Numbered from the stretch's first letter, positions 1-10,071 are shown. The stretch is 64,000 nucleotides of DNA from Rhizobium aethiopicum (GCF_900094625.1 NZ_FMAJ01000005.1:1-64000), one strand, 5' to 3'. Notes: generated from the letters alone by a model not told the origin. Numbers and translations are program-made.

Positions 1-45
1 AGCTCCGGCGTCGTGATCGAAGGTGCAATAATGAAAACCGCCTGA
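1..45 (+). CDS. possible C-terminal end of a gene entering from the left
   Basis: Frame 1 is open from the first base to a TGA at 43-45, giving 14 residues ending EGAIMKTA. This could be the tail of a plus-strand gene that starts outside the window. It is too short to recognise and could be chance. Confidence 0.2.
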   Translation, partial: SSGVVIEGAIMKTA

Positions 46-393
46 AGCGGGAAGCGCCTGTGAAACGCAAATTCTAATCCTCAGGGTGTGATCAGCCCTG
101 ACGGATCCAGGTGAACGGACCGGGATTCCTTTTGGCTTCAACCGCCGATGTTGAGATTGGTCCCGTTCTCCTGAGCCCGCGCTCGCGAAAGCGGGAAATT
201 GGTGCCTGCCGCCAAAGAGCGGCGACCGCATGTGAGGTTGTACAGGCTCGAGAAGCGGGCCGGTAATCGCAATGGGCCCAGACCGTGGATCCGCTCAAAA
301 AGGAGCAATTTTTGATGCCACTCAGATGAACAATTGACAAAAGACCTGATGTGAAGGGAATTGAACTGCCGACCCAGTCGACCGCCTGCAAGA
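46..393. other. gene-poor stretch at left edge
   Basis: About 350 bases before the end of dnaE2. A 99-residue minus-strand reading frame (92-391) is open here, but its composition (Arg/Ser/Pro rich, no recognisable motif) does not persuade me that it is a gene. No terminator or RNA was recognised. Confidence 0.4.
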
Positions 394-3300
394 CTACTGA
401 AAATTTCGGCTCTTGATCTTCAGCGTATCGATATGGAGATCGGGCACGAACATGTCCCTCGCCCGAACGCCCGGCGGCACCTTTTCGCGTGAATCCGGGC
501 TGCCCGGCGAACCATGAGCGAACTCGTCACCGCGACCGGTCGGCAAATGGAATGCTCGGTCGCGCTCGGCAAGCCCTGACAGATTGCTCGAAAGATCAAA
601 CAGCTGCTGGGCGACGAGGTGAACCACCTCGCCTTCGCGTTGGATCCTGCCGTTGATCGCCATCATGCTGGCGCCGAGCACCACTCGGCGTGATCGTTCG
701 AACAGTTTTGGCCAGACGACGACATTGGCAATGCCGGTCTCGTCCTCGATGGTGATGAACATCACGCCCTTGGCCGATCCAGGCCGCTGGCGCACCAGCA
801 CCAGGCCAGCGGCCATCAGCCATTGCCCGTCACGCGCCGCCGTCGCCTCGGCACAGGTGACGATCCGGCGCCTGGCAAGGTCGGCCCGCAGGAATCGCAA
901 AGGGTGTTCCCGGAGGGTCAGGCCGGTATGACTGTAATCCTCGATGACGTTGTGGCCATCGGTCATCTGCCGCAGTTCGACTTCCGGCTCCTGCTGCTCG
1001 GCGATTACCCGCGCCTCGCGCTCCGCCGCCGCCGTAAACAGCGGCAGCGGTTCGTCGCGTAGCGCCTTGATCGCCCAGAGCGCGTCGCGCCGCTCGAGGC
1101 GTAATGACGGCAGGAAAGCATCGGCTTCGGCAAGTTCGACGAGCGAGGCAGCGGGTACGGCCGAGCGCCGCCACATCTCGTCGACGGATGAGAAGGGCTC
1201 ATCGGCGCGGGCGGCGACGATGCGCGCCGCGTCGGCGGTTGCCAAACCGCGCACCAGACGCATCCCAAGCCGGACTGCGTGGCGCTCTGTTCCTTTGATC
1301 GGCTCGAGCGTGCAATCCCAGCGTGATTTGTTGACGCAGACAGCACGGATCTCGACACCGTGCTTGCTCGCGTCGGCGACGATCTGGGCGGGGGCGTAAA
1401 AACCCATTGGCTGCGCGTTCAACAGCGCCGCGCAGAAGACATCCGGAAAATGGCATTTCACATAGTTGCTGGCGTAGGCGATCAGCGCGAAAGAGGCGGC
1501 ATGGCTTTCGGGAAATCCATAAGAACCGAAGCCTTCGAGCTGCGAGAAGGTCTTATCGGCAAATTCCTTCGAGTATCCGTTTTTGATCATCCCGTTCACA
1601 AGCTTGTCCTGGAAGCGCGAAACCCCGCCGGTGAACTTGAAGGTCGCCATGGATTTTCGGAGCTGGTCGGCTTCGCCGCCGGTAAAGCCCGCACAGACCA
1701 TCGCCACCTTCATCGCCGACTCCTGGAACAGCGGCACGCCGAGCGTCTTGTGGAGCACCGCTTCCAACTCAGGGGTCGGATATTCGACCTTCTCCTTGCC
1801 TTCGCGTCGCCGGAGATAGGGATGCACCATGTCCCCCTGGATTGGCCCGGGACGGACGATCGCCACCTGGATGACGAGATCGTAGAAGGTTCTGGGCTTC
1901 ATGCGCGGCAGCATCGACATCTGTGCACGGGATTCGATCTGGAACGTGCCGAGCGTGTCGGCCTTTCGGATCATCGCATAGGTCGCCGGGTCCTCCTGCG
2001 GGATTGTCGCTAGACCGAGATCCTGATGTTTATGTTCGCGGATCAGCGAGAAGGCCTTGGCCATGCAGGTCAGCATGCCCAAGGCCAAGACATCGACTTT
2101 CATCATTTTGAGCGCTTCGACGTCGTCCTTGTCCCATTCGATTACCTGGCGGTCGACCATCGCCGCCGGTTCGATCGGCACGAGATGATCTAGCCTGTCG
2201 TGCGTCAGAACGAATCCGCCGGGATGCTGGCCGAGATGCCGTGGCGCCCCCATCAGTTGCTGCGAAAGCCGCAGCGTCAGAGCGAGACGTCTGTCGTCGG
2301 GATTGAGACCAAGGTCGCGCACTTGGCTCTCACCGACCGCTTCCGACCATGACCAGATGCCGGAGGAGAGCGCCTTGATCAGGTCCTCGGGCAGGCCAAG
2401 CGCCTTGCCGACATCGCGGATCGCGCCCTTGGCGCGATAACGGGTCACTGTCGAGCAGAGCGCCGCCTTGTCACGGCCGTAGGTCTTGTAGATCCATTGG
2501 ATCACTTCCTCGCGCCGCTCGTGCTCGAAGTCGACATCGATGTCGGGCGGCTCGTCGCGCTCTTGACTGACGAAGCGTTCGAAGAGGAGATCATTGGTTT
2601 CGGGATCGATCGAGGTGATGCCAAGCACATAGCAGACGGCGGAATTGGCGGCCGAGCCCCTGCCCTGGCAGAGGATGCTCTGCGATCGGGCATAGCGGAC
2701 GATCGAGAACACCGTCAAAAAATAGGGGGCGTATCTCATCGTCTCGATGAGCGCCAGTTCGTGGCGGATTGTCTTCTCGACATGTGCCGGTAGCCCCTCG
2801 GGATAGCGAGTCTTGACGCCCTGCCAGGTGTAGTGCTCGAGCGACTGCTGTGCGGTCATGCCCGGGATCAGCGCCTCCTCGGGATATTGATAGACGAGCT
2901 CCTCGAGTGAAAACCTGCAGGTCGCGACGATCTCCATCGTCCGCGCCAGCGATTCATGGTAGCGAGGGAAGAGACGCGCCATTTCTTCCGGCGGCTTGAG
3001 AAAACGGTCGGCATGCCGCTCGCGCTCGAAGCCGACATCGTCGATGGTGGTGCCGGTGCGAATGCAGGTGACGACATCCTGCAGCTGTCGTCGGCCGGGC
3101 TCATGAAATAGCACGTCATTAGTGACAACCGTCTTCACCCTATACTTTGCCGCCAGGTTCGAGAGCTGATGCAGCCGCAACTGATCGTTCGGGCGCCGGC
3201 GTAGGCAGAGGGAAACATAGGCACGGTCACCAAAGACTTCCGCCATCTTCCTGAGCTGCACGGCGCAGGGCTCGTCCGGCATGTCCGGCACGAGTACGCC

Positions 3301-3657
3301 GATCAGCCCCTCGGCATAGAGCGCTACATCGTCAAAATGCAGGATGCAGTTGGCTTTCCCGCCCCGGCCCTTGCCCAGCGTCAGCAACCGCGTCAGCCGC
3401 GAATAGGCAGCCCGGTCTGTGGGATAAACCAGGACCGACATGCCGTCGGCCAGATCGAGCCGACAGCCGACGACCAGCCGCAGCCCGGTGGCGCGCGAGG
3501 CTTCCAGCGCCCGAACGATACCTGCGAGGCTGTTGCGGTCGACAATGCCCAGCGCCTTGATGCCCATCAGTTTTGCGGTGGCAAACAATTCTTCCGCCGA
3601 GCTTGCGCCCCTCAAGAATGAGAAATGCGTGGTAACCTGCAGTTCGGCGTAGCGCAT
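394..3657 (-). CDS. dnaE2: error-prone DNA polymerase DnaE2 (ImuC)
   Basis: Alternative C-family DNA polymerase alpha subunit that performs SOS-induced translesion synthesis with ImuA and ImuB. The 1087-residue product is the usual DnaE2 length. Visible parts are an N-terminal PHP domain (starting [17 protein letters not shown], about residues 1-270), the polymerase active-site motif [14 protein letters not shown] (about residue 372), HPGGFVLTH (about 479), and a C-terminal OB fold (about 940-990). The ATG at 3657 is preferred over an ATG nine codons upstream because it overlaps the imuB stop as TGATG, typical of coupled translation. It is the last gene of a minus-strand imuA-imuB-dnaE2 operon under the SOS box at 5899. 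Confidence 0.97.
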   Translation of the reverse strand: MRYAELQVTTHFSFLRGASSAEELFATAKLMGIKALGIVDRNSLAGIVRALEASRATGLRLVVGCRLDLADGMSVLVYPTDRAAYSRLTRLLTLGKGRGGKANCILHFDDVALYAEGLIGVLVPDMPDEPCAVQLRKMAEVFGDRAYVSLCLRRRPNDQLRLHQLSNLAAKYRVKTVVTNDVLFHEPGRRQLQDVVTCIRTGTTIDDVGFERERHADRFLKPPEEMARLFPRYHESLARTMEIVATCRFSLEELVYQYPEEALIPGMTAQQSLEHYTWQGVKTRYPEGLPAHVEKTIRHELALIETMRYAPYFLTVFSIVRYARSQSILCQGRGSAANSAVCYVLGITSIDPETNDLLFERFVSQERDEPPDIDVDFEHERREEVIQWIYKTYGRDKAALCSTVTRYRAKGAIRDVGKALGLPEDLIKALSSGIWSWSEAVGESQVRDLGLNPDDRRLALTLRLSQQLMGAPRHLGQHPGGFVLTHDRLDHLVPIEPAAMVDRQVIEWDKDDVEALKMMKVDVLALGMLTCMAKAFSLIREHKHQDLGLATIPQEDPATYAMIRKADTLGTFQIESRAQMSMLPRMKPRTFYDLVIQVAIVRPGPIQGDMVHPYLRRREGKEKVEYPTPELEAVLHKTLGVPLFQESAMKVAMVCAGFTGGEADQLRKSMATFKFTGGVSRFQDKLVNGMIKNGYSKEFADKTFSQLEGFGSYGFPESHAASFALIAYASNYVKCHFPDVFCAALLNAQPMGFYAPAQIVADASKHGVEIRAVCVNKSRWDCTLEPIKGTERHAVRLGMRLVRGLATADAARIVAARADEPFSSVDEMWRRSAVPAASLVELAEADAFLPSLRLERRDALWAIKALRDEPLPLFTAAAEREARVIAEQQEPEVELRQMTDGHNVIEDYSHTGLTLREHPLRFLRADLARRRIVTCAEATAARDGQWLMAAGLVLVRQRPGSAKGVMFITIEDETGIANVVVWPKLFERSRRVVLGASMMAINGRIQREGEVVHLVAQQLFDLSSNLSGLAERDRAFHLPTGRGDEFAHGSPGSPDSREKVPPGVRARDMFVPDLHIDTLKIKSRNFQ

Positions 3658-5171
3658 CAGGCAAACACTCCATGCAGGAACCATTTGCGCGATCCGGTCT
3701 CGGCATCGAGGCCATCGCCGGAGCGGAAAATCCAGAAACGCTCGCCGGCGTCATCCTCGACGACGAAGTAGTCGCGAACGGCGATCCATTCGGAGCTCCT
3801 TTGCCACCACTCACCGAAGATGCGCTCCGGGCCGTCGGCGCGCTTCACCCGGCGCCGCTTGCCGCGCCAGGTAAACGAGACCGGCGGATGGTCGGGTAGA
3901 AGCGCGATCACCTCGATTGCCTCCGGGAGCGCCAAAAGCCTGGATGGCCGCGGCCAATGCATCGGCCAGGTGGCGCCATCCTCGTCGGCCGTCGGCGCGA
4001 TCCGCTGAACGCTGCGCTCCGGAACGTCACTTGCGACCGGCGCGACGCGGAAGATCCGCTGGCCGCCGCGATTACCAAGCACGTCGATCAGCGGCGTCAC
4101 ATCGGTCACCTGTTCTTCGATCAGTGACGAGGCCGACTGCACTTCGACAAGCGGCTCGGCAATGATCGCAGCCAGACTGAGCTTCTCGATACCAAAACCT
4201 GGCTCGATCTTCTCGATGCGATCACGGAAGAGTTTTGTCAGCCAGGCGATATCGCGGACCGGCTTGGCCGTGCCTGCCCGCAGCGACTGAAGGGTGTTGT
4301 CGACGCGGTGGACGATGAGGTCCGCGCGCCGCACGCCAAGTCCGCGCTTCTCGAGCTCCAGACAGAGCTGCCGCACCAGGCGGCCGACATATTTCTCGAT
4401 CGTTTCGCGTGCGCCAATCGGTTCGGCAAAAGATTTTTGGACCTCGACCAGCTCTACCGTGCGGATCGGATCGATGGGCTCGGCGAGCCTTCCGAAGATC
4501 TGATCGAGACGCCGTCCGACCTCCGGCCCGAAGCGCAGGATCAGCGGCGGCCGCGGCGTGGCGGCGAGATCGCCGATGGTGGCAAAGCCGAGGGTGCGCA
4601 GGCTTCCGACGACCTCGACCGGCAGCCGCAGCGACGATAGCGGCAACCAGTTCACCGCCTTGGCGGTCTTACCTCGCGGGATGATGATCGTCTCTCGATC
4701 CTTGGATCGGGCGAGCGCATGCGCGGCACCCCACGTGTCGGCGATCGCCGCTCGCGCTGAGAGACCTCGGCCGCGCAGGCGATTGACGAGGCCCGACAGC
4801 ATCAGCTCCTCGCCACCCTGCAGATGATCGGCGCCTTCGGTATCCATGACGATGCCATTAGGAGGATCCATGGCAACGATGGGCGAATAGTGCGACAAGG
4901 CCCAGAGCGTCAGCCGTTCGAGCGCCGCAAGGTCCGCCGCCGGGTCGGCGTCGATCATCGTCAGGCCCCGGACCAGCGCCTGCGCCTTGGCGGTCGGCAT
5001 GCCGACACGAAGGCCAAGTTCGAGCGCTGCCCGATCCGCCGCCGCAACCCATCGCTTTGAACCGCTCCTGGCGATCACCACCATCGGCGCGTCAGGAGAG
5101 AGCGAAGGATCGGCTCGCCTGATCCGGTCGGTCGGCAGTGTCGGAAGAAAGACAGATACGACCCTGGCCAT
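3657..5171 (-). CDS. imuB: ImuB, catalytically inactive Y-family polymerase homologue
   Basis: Y-family polymerase-like protein of 504 residues. In the ImuA-ImuB-DnaE2 mutasome this family acts as an adaptor, bridging DnaE2 and the beta clamp, not as a polymerase. In the sequence the usual Y-family catalytic blocks are absent: the N terminus reads [12 protein letters not shown] where active enzymes have DMDAFYA, and a non-acidic variant ([10 protein letters not shown]) stands where SLDEA is expected. The start is placed at [10 protein letters not shown] (5171), since the 27 upstream codons do not look like the family. It overlaps the end of imuA by about 80 bases and is coupled to dnaE2 by a TGATG overlap. 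Confidence 0.93.
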   Translation of the reverse strand: MARVVSVFLPTLPTDRIRRADPSLSPDAPMVVIARSGSKRWVAAADRAALELGLRVGMPTAKAQALVRGLTMIDADPAADLAALERLTLWALSHYSPIVAMDPPNGIVMDTEGADHLQGGEELMLSGLVNRLRGRGLSARAAIADTWGAAHALARSKDRETIIIPRGKTAKAVNWLPLSSLRLPVEVVGSLRTLGFATIGDLAATPRPPLILRFGPEVGRRLDQIFGRLAEPIDPIRTVELVEVQKSFAEPIGARETIEKYVGRLVRQLCLELEKRGLGVRRADLIVHRVDNTLQSLRAGTAKPVRDIAWLTKLFRDRIEKIEPGFGIEKLSLAAIIAEPLVEVQSASSLIEEQVTDVTPLIDVLGNRGGQRIFRVAPVASDVPERSVQRIAPTADEDGATWPMHWPRPSRLLALPEAIEVIALLPDHPPVSFTWRGKRRRVKRADGPERIFGEWWQRSSEWIAVRDYFVVEDDAGERFWIFRSGDGLDAETGSRKWFLHGVFA

Positions 5172-5853
5172 TACATGCTCCGATAATAAATTCTTCTCCC
5201 TCGCCTGCCCTGACCCGCATGAGCTCTGCCAGCCAGCGCGCCCGGCCGACACCCGGCACGGGAAGCGGCTCGGACGGCAGCACCGAGATCCGCCAGCGCG
5301 TTGCCGCGGCCGTCGGCATGCCGAAATCCGACGCTTCCGTCTGGCGGCGCCAGCGGCGGATGATCAGGCCCAAGGTTCCGGACTTCTCCGCCGCGAGCTG
5401 CAGCCGGCGCGACGCCGTCATCGGCAGGCGCACCATTTCGGCGACGACGGCGCCAAGCCCACCGTAACGCAATGCCTCCTCGAAGCTTGCGAGCACCGTC
5501 TCTTCCTTGTCGCACTCGACGAAGATGACGCGATCAGGGTGAAGCCCGACCTGGGCAAGTGCGGGAAAGAAGAGATCAAAGCGCGTCAGGCACCAGACGA
5601 CCTTGCCGGTGGTGCGGGCCGCGATGCCGCCGATGAAGAGGGCCGCGGCCGCCCCGTCAATCGCACCGTTCCCACCGCCGGCGACTTCATGCAGCGCGCC
5701 ATAGGCGAGGCCGCCTCCTGGCAGTTGCCTATCGATCGCATCGACCTCGAACGGCAGGACACTGCGGCGGCGTGAATCGGTCCCCTCCAAGCTCGCGATT
5801 TTCTCGCGCAGTTCGTCGAGAACGGCATTCGAAGTGGCGACGGCTGTAGTCAT
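5092..5853 (-). CDS. imuA: ImuA, RecA/SulA-like mutasome protein
   Basis: First gene of the SOS mutagenesis cassette, 253 residues. The N-terminal part resembles the RecA-like ImuA family (PFEVDAIDRQLPGGGLAYGA, then HEVAGGGNGAID near residues 55-67) but lacks a canonical GxxxxGKT Walker A, as is usual for ImuA. The known role is support of DnaE2/ImuB translesion synthesis. The start at 5853 lies about 45 bases from the SOS box at 5899-5913. Its 3' end overlaps the imuB start. Confidence 0.9.
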   Translation of the reverse strand: MTTAVATSNAVLDELREKIASLEGTDSRRRSVLPFEVDAIDRQLPGGGLAYGALHEVAGGGNGAIDGAAAALFIGGIAARTTGKVVWCLTRFDLFFPALAQVGLHPDRVIFVECDKEETVLASFEEALRYGGLGAVVAEMVRLPMTASRRLQLAAEKSGTLGLIIRRWRRQTEASDFGMPTAAATRWRISVLPSEPLPVPGVGRARWLAELMRVRAGEGEEFIIGACNGQGRICLSSDTADRPDQASRSFALS

Positions 5854-5898
5854 GATCTCCTTGCGACAACCCGTTTTCGACTTGAGAAGAGGCGATAT

Positions 5899-5913
5899 GT
5901 TCTTTATTTGTTC
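5899..5913. promoter_or_regulatory. LexA (SOS) box shared by imuA operon and dinB operon
   Basis: A perfect alphaproteobacterial SOS operator, GTTC-N7-GTTC (GTTC at 5899-5902 and 5910-5913; AT-rich spacer). It lies between divergent imuA (start 5853) and the small Cys protein plus dinB (starts 6025 and 6291), so LexA could control both directions. Confidence 0.85.
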
Positions 5914-6024
5914 TCAAAGTGAAAACGAGTCAATGCGCAGCTGGCGCGGGGAAGTTGAGCGAGAGTGCCCATCTAAAAAATCTGGCAACGGATTCAATCG
6001 GATGGGATGATGGAGATTTTTTGC

Positions 6025-6294
6025 ATGGCGCGACCGGTGGCTGTGAACGATTTGAATCCGAGACTGAGGGATCGCCGTGAGCCGATCATCGACTTCGTCT
6101 GTCGGCCATGCGGTCGCCACTGCACGCTCGAGCGCTCGCTGCTGGTGAAGACATTTGGCGCCGGTGTAACCTTCGCTATACTTCGCCGTCGGATGGCCAT
6201 GGGCTGCGAGCGCATGCAAGCGCCCGAGGGTGACAAATGCGGCGCGCACTTCCCATGTCTGAAAGATACGGTCCTGATGGAAGCTGGGCCATGA
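6025..6294 (+). CDS. small Cys-rich (zinc-ribbon-like) protein coupled to dinB
   Basis: An 89-residue basic protein (from MARPVAVNDL; an ATG six codons upstream is also possible). It has a CxxC-plus-C arrangement, CRPCGRHC near residue 26, and a second Cys pair, MGCERM and DKCGAHFPC, near the C terminus. This suggests a four-cysteine zinc site with a helical middle (LLVKTFGAGVTFAILRRRM). I know it only as a rhizobial hypothetical type. Its TGA overlaps the dinB ATG as ATGA (6291-6294), so it is very likely co-transcribed and translationally coupled with dinB and may be part of the SOS response. DNA-binding activity is inference. Confidence 0.6.
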   Translation: MARPVAVNDLNPRLRDRREPIIDFVCRPCGRHCTLERSLLVKTFGAGVTFAILRRRMAMGCERMQAPEGDKCGAHFPCLKDTVLMEAGP

Positions 6295-7382
6295 TAAACG
6301 ACGAAGGCAGCAAGCGGCCGCGCAAGATCGTTCACATAGACATGGATGCGTTTTATGCCTCCGTCGAGCAGCGCGATAATCCGAACTTGCGCGGCAAGCC
6401 GATCGCCGTCGGCGGATCGGCGGCGCGCGGCGTGGTGGCGGCGGCAAGCTATGAGGCTCGCAAATTCGGCGTCCATTCGGCGATGCCGTCGGTGACTGCC
6501 AAACGAAAATGTCCCGAGCTGATCTTCGTGCCGCCGCGCTTCGATGTCTACAAGGCAGTGTCGCAGCAGATCCGCGAGATTTTTGCCGAATACACGCCAA
6601 TGATCGAGCCGCTGTCGCTCGACGAGGCCTATCTCGATGTCACTGAAAATCTGAAGGGTATGGAGATCGCCACCGAGATCGCGTCGGAGATCCGCGCCAG
6701 GATCAGGCAGGTCACCGGCCTCAACGCGTCGGCGGGAATCTCCTACAATAAGTTCCTGGCCAAGATGGCAAGCGACTTGAACAAACCAAACGGCCAGGCC
6801 GTGATCACGCCGAAGAATGGCCCGGCCTTTGTCGAGGCCCTCCCCGTCAAGAAGTTCCATGGTGTCGGCCCCGCGACGGCGGAGAAGATGCACCGGCTCG
6901 GAATCGAAATCGGCGCCGATCTCAAGCAGCAGACGATCGAGTTCCTGGTGGAGCACTTCGGGAAATCGGGACCATATTTTTATGGAATCGTCCGCGGCAT
7001 CGACCAGCGCCAGGTCAAGCCCAACCGGGTCCGCAAATCCGTCGGCGCGGAAGACACCTTTTCGCAAGACCTCCATACCTATGAACCGGCCCGTGAATGG
7101 CTTCAGCCGCTGATCGAAAAAGTGTGGAGTTACTGCGAGGCCAATGGGATCGGAGCCAAGACGGTGACGCTGAAGGTTAAATATGGCGACTTCAATCAGA
7201 TTACCCGCAGCAAGACGCTTCCCGCACCTCTGCCGGCGATCGCCGATCTCGAAGAGATCATCGGCTTCCTGCTTTTACCGATTTTTCCGCCGAGAAAAGG
7301 CATCCGCCTGCTCGGCGTCACCTTGTCCTCGCTGGAACGGCAGGCCAATGGAACCGAGCCACAGTTGAGGCTGGCGCTTTAG
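6291..7382 (+). CDS. dinB: DNA polymerase IV (DinB)
   Basis: Y-family translesion polymerase, 363 residues. The catalytic blocks are intact: HIDMDAFYASVEQ near residues 14-26 and SLDEAYLD near 105. The palm, fingers, HhH (FHGVGPATAEKM) and little-finger regions follow in order. The start at 6291 (MINDEGSK) is chosen because it sits in an ATGA overlap with the preceding small gene; an upstream in-frame ATG at 6237 would add 18 residues unlike the family. It is convergent with, and overlaps by 4 bases, the SRAP-like gene at 7379. Confidence 0.95.
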   Translation: MINDEGSKRPRKIVHIDMDAFYASVEQRDNPNLRGKPIAVGGSAARGVVAAASYEARKFGVHSAMPSVTAKRKCPELIFVPPRFDVYKAVSQQIREIFAEYTPMIEPLSLDEAYLDVTENLKGMEIATEIASEIRARIRQVTGLNASAGISYNKFLAKMASDLNKPNGQAVITPKNGPAFVEALPVKKFHGVGPATAEKMHRLGIEIGADLKQQTIEFLVEHFGKSGPYFYGIVRGIDQRQVKPNRVRKSVGAEDTFSQDLHTYEPAREWLQPLIEKVWSYCEANGIGAKTVTLKVKYGDFNQITRSKTLPAPLPAIADLEEIIGFLLLPIFPPRKGIRLLGVTLSSLERQANGTEPQLRLAL

Positions 7383-7873
7383 AGCGCCATCGCCCGCTGG
7401 GCGGGGGCGCCCGGGTGGCGCTTGATCCGGAACGTCCCCGCCGGCAGCGGACGGAGGATTTCCTCTTCGGGAACCAGTCCCTCGAGCCAGGCCATCCGTC
7501 GATCCCGTGTCAGCACCGCCATCTGCCGGGCGTGAAACGGCGCGATGTCGGCATTCGCCTCGATGGTCAGGATAGCGTAGACCTCCGGCCAATCGTCAGT
7601 CGCCGGCCGCCAGATCCCCGCGAAATAGAACCAGTCGCCCGTGGCGAGCGAAAAGCTGAAGCTCTTGTGGCGAAACTCTGAAGCCGGCACCAAACACCGA
7701 TGGGTCGGGAACGTCCTTCCCTCCGACCTGACGACGCTGACGGGGCGCGGCCCGCCGTCGCGGGAGCGCAACCCCCATGGCAGCTCCACCATCTCCACAT
7801 CGCCATCATGACGTCTTATGATGACGCGGCGCTCATCAAGCGGGGCGTCGGACTGGAAAACCTTCGCGCTCAT
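7379..7873 (-). CDS. degenerate SRAP-domain protein lacking the catalytic Cys
   Basis: A 164-residue protein related to SRAP/YedK/HMCES proteins, which crosslink to abasic sites in single-stranded DNA. Recognisable family blocks are VELPWGLRS, FPTHRCLVPASEF, FYFAGIWRP, AILTIEANADIAPFHARQM and LPAGTFRIKRHP. The family's hallmark N-terminal Met-Cys is missing: the protein begins MSAKVFQSD and lacks about 35 N-terminal residues. In addition, the usual Glu after RCLVPA.GFY is replaced (SEFRHK). It may be a non-catalytic paralogue or a decayed gene that stayed open. It is divergent from the intact SRAP gene at 7932 across an SOS box only about 9 bases from its start. Confidence 0.75.
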   Translation of the reverse strand: MSAKVFQSDAPLDERRVIIRRHDGDVEMVELPWGLRSRDGGPRPVSVVRSEGRTFPTHRCLVPASEFRHKSFSFSLATGDWFYFAGIWRPATDDWPEVYAILTIEANADIAPFHARQMAVLTRDRRMAWLEGLVPEEEILRPLPAGTFRIKRHPGAPAQRAMAL

Positions 7874-7881
7874 GATGTTCA

Positions 7882-7896
7882 GAACATATCAGGAAC
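7882..7896. promoter_or_regulatory. LexA (SOS) box between the two SRAP genes
   Basis: Perfect GAAC-N7-GAAC (GAAC at 7882-7885 and 7893-7896), the second alphaproteobacterial SOS operator in 2 kb. It lies between divergent SRAP-domain genes starting at 7873 (minus) and 7932 (plus). Confidence 0.85.
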
Positions 7897-7931
7897 ACAT
7901 TTTCGAAGCAACCAAACCGAAAGGGGGACGC

Positions 7932-8519
7932 ATGTGCAATGATTATCGGCTGATGGTTGATGCTGCCTCCATCGCGAGGGATTTCGCCGATCTGAAAATC
8001 AAGATCCGCTTTGGCGAAGGCATACCGAACCTCGAACCGCGTGAGGACATCAAGATAACCGATCTCGGCCCGATCGTAAAAACGATCGACGGAGCCCGCG
8101 ACGAGGCCGAGCTCGTGCAGCGGCGCTGGAGCTGGCCAGGGCCGAACAAGCGGCCGGTGTATAATTTCCGGTCGGAAGGCCGCGAGTTCACCTCCAATCG
8201 CTGCCTGATCATCGCCGACGGCTTTTACGAGTTCACCGATCCGAAGGACCCGAAAAAGAAAAAGAAGGACAAATGGCTGTTCACGAAGAAGGACGAGCCG
8301 ATCTTCTGCATAGCCGGCATCTGGCGAGAGACGCCGGACGGCCAAGCCTTCACAATGCTGACAATGGATCCCGGGCCAGACATTGTGCCCTATCATGATC
8401 GGCAGATCGTCATCCTCGAGCGCGATGCCAGGGCTGACTGGCTCGATCCGACCGTTTCGGCAAAGTCGCTGATCAAGCCGCTGCCGGCAGGAGCCCTCGC
8501 GGTGGAGCAAGTCGGCTGA
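7932..8519 (+). CDS. SRAP-domain abasic-site protein (SOS response-associated peptidase, YedK/HMCES family)
   Basis: A 195-residue SRAP protein. Start 7932 is fixed by the family hallmark: after Met removal the catalytic Cys2 is exposed (MCNDYRLM), and a purine-rich RBS (AGGGGGAC) precedes it. Family blocks are RRWSWPGP, SNRCLIIADGFYEF (catalytic Glu region), FCIAGIWRE, TMLTMDPGPDIVPYHDRQ (catalytic His region) and KPLPAGAL. Known SRAP proteins form a thiazolidine crosslink with abasic sites in ssDNA, protecting them from error-prone bypass. An unusual Lys run (about residues 110-117) interrupts the domain. It is likely LexA-controlled from the box at 7882. Confidence 0.92.
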   Translation: MCNDYRLMVDAASIARDFADLKIKIRFGEGIPNLEPREDIKITDLGPIVKTIDGARDEAELVQRRWSWPGPNKRPVYNFRSEGREFTSNRCLIIADGFYEFTDPKDPKKKKKDKWLFTKKDEPIFCIAGIWRETPDGQAFTMLTMDPGPDIVPYHDRQIVILERDARADWLDPTVSAKSLIKPLPAGALAVEQVG

Positions 8520-8661
8520 AAGGAGGCGACTGCTCGCATGAGGCCAACAAGTCTTTGAGATCGCACCCTTTGGCCTGAACGCTGTGCGCAGCGACGCCGC
8601 GCACTCACCATTAATGGAACCTCGTCAGATGCCCGATGTTTCCGAGGCAAGGAGATGAACC

Positions 8662-8964
8662 ATGCATTTGGTACAGATGTTTATTCCAGCGGCGTCGCAA
8701 GCAGGTGTCAATGCCGAAGACCTCATTGCCACCGTCCAGCGCGAGATGACGGAGCGGTTCGGTGGCGCGACGGCCTATCTCAACTCGCCCGCAGAAGGAC
8801 TTTGGTCGAACGGTGCGAGAGAGGAGGAGGATGAGGTTATTGTGATCGAAGTCATGGTGGACGATCTGGACCGGACGTGGTGGTACCAGTATCGACGTAA
8901 ACTCGAACAACTGCTCAGGCAGAAAGAACTGCTTGTTCGGGCGCTTCCTGTCGAGACACTATGA
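8662..8964 (+). CDS. conserved small protein coupled to the sialidase gene
   Basis: A 100-residue protein starting MHLVQMFIP, with a predicted alpha/beta ferredoxin-like layout: VQREMTERFGG helix, AYLNSPAEGLW, EVIVIEVMVDDLD strand and WWYQYRRKLEQ helix. I recognise the pattern as a conserved hypothetical family without known function. Its TGA overlaps the next ATG (ATGA, 8961-8964), so the two genes are translationally coupled. Confidence 0.7.
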   Translation: MHLVQMFIPAASQAGVNAEDLIATVQREMTERFGGATAYLNSPAEGLWSNGAREEEDEVIVIEVMVDDLDRTWWYQYRRKLEQLLRQKELLVRALPVETL

Positions 8965-10071
8965 CAGCGGAAGCCCCGATGGATGTGCAATTCCGCCATA
9001 TCGAAGTCTACCGCAAGCCCGGCGAGTTCGCGGGCTGGCCAGCGAACTTTGGGCTATGGTCTTGGGATGATGAAATGGTCGCCGTTTTCGCACGTGGCAA
9101 ACTCGGACCGAAAGGGGAGATCCACGAACTGGACCATAATTACCCGTTCGTACCATGGCAGGCACGCAGCTTAGATGGCGGCCTTACCTGGACGAGCGAA
9201 TCGTTCTCAGGCCATGTGCCGGGCGGGCTTTCGCTTTCGGCCGATGAACACCTGAGTTCCGATCTCAAGGTTCGCCCGCATCTGTCGATCGACAACGACC
9301 TATGTGGTCTGGATGATCCCATAGACTTTCACGACGCTGAGACGATCGTCATGTGCGCCAGAACCGATGTGCATGGCGATGCAATGAGCTGGTTCTATGT
9401 CAGCCGGGATCGTGCGCTGACGTGGCAGGGCCCATATCGTTTCACCGGTTTGGATCTTCCGATCTCAGCGCGCACCGATATTGTTGCCCTTGGCACGGAC
9501 GATGCCCTCTTCCTGCTGAGTACCTCCAAACACGATGGAGCCGAAGGCAGGGTGTTCTGCAGCACGCACGGAGGATGGCGGGCGCACCTTCGTCATTCAA
9601 GGCTTTGTCGATGCCGCACCTGCCGGGTATTCGATCATGCCGGCATCTACGATGCTCTCGAGCGGGACCATCTTGACCCTGACGCGCTGCATGGGAACCG
9701 GCTGCGACAAAGGCTGGATAGAAGCCTTCGCTTCGACCGATCGCGGCAAGACTTGGACTTCGAAAGGCTCTGTCGTCGACACTGGCAGCAATGGCAATCC
9801 GCCGGGCCTCGTGTCGCACGCCGGGATGCTCGTCCTTGTCTATGGCTATCGTGATCCACCCTTCGGCATCAGGATGCGCGTCAGTACCGACGAGGGTAGA
9901 ACATGGAGCGCCGAGACGATCATCCGGTGCGACGGCGGCACGGCTGATCTCGGCTACCCTCGTGTCGCGAAGACTGGCGAAGGCTCGATCCTGGCAGTCT
10001 ACTACTTTAACGATGGTAACGGCGACGAGCGCTACATCGCCGCTTCCGTCATTACACTGACAAGAGACTGA
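8961..10071 (+). pseudogene. sialidase/BNR-repeat glycosidase, frameshifted
   Basis: Two overlapping frames together encode one sialidase-like beta-propeller of about 370 residues. The first part (8961 to about 9560) carries Asp-box-like repeats SLDGGLTW and SRDRALTW and ends in GRVFCS. The second (about 9563-10071, the next frame) continues ARTEDGGRTF, STDRGKTW and STDEGRTW, ending at 10071. The join requires a one-base change around 9555-9570, so this is either a pseudogene or a base error in the assembly. If intact, it would be a cytoplasmic exo-sialidase-like hydrolase, as no signal peptide is visible. It is coupled to the small upstream gene. Confidence 0.8.

Noticed and set aside
5994..7076. 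360-codon minus-strand open frame
   Set aside because: Antisense to dinB and the Cys-rich gene, both supported by motifs and an ATGA overlap.
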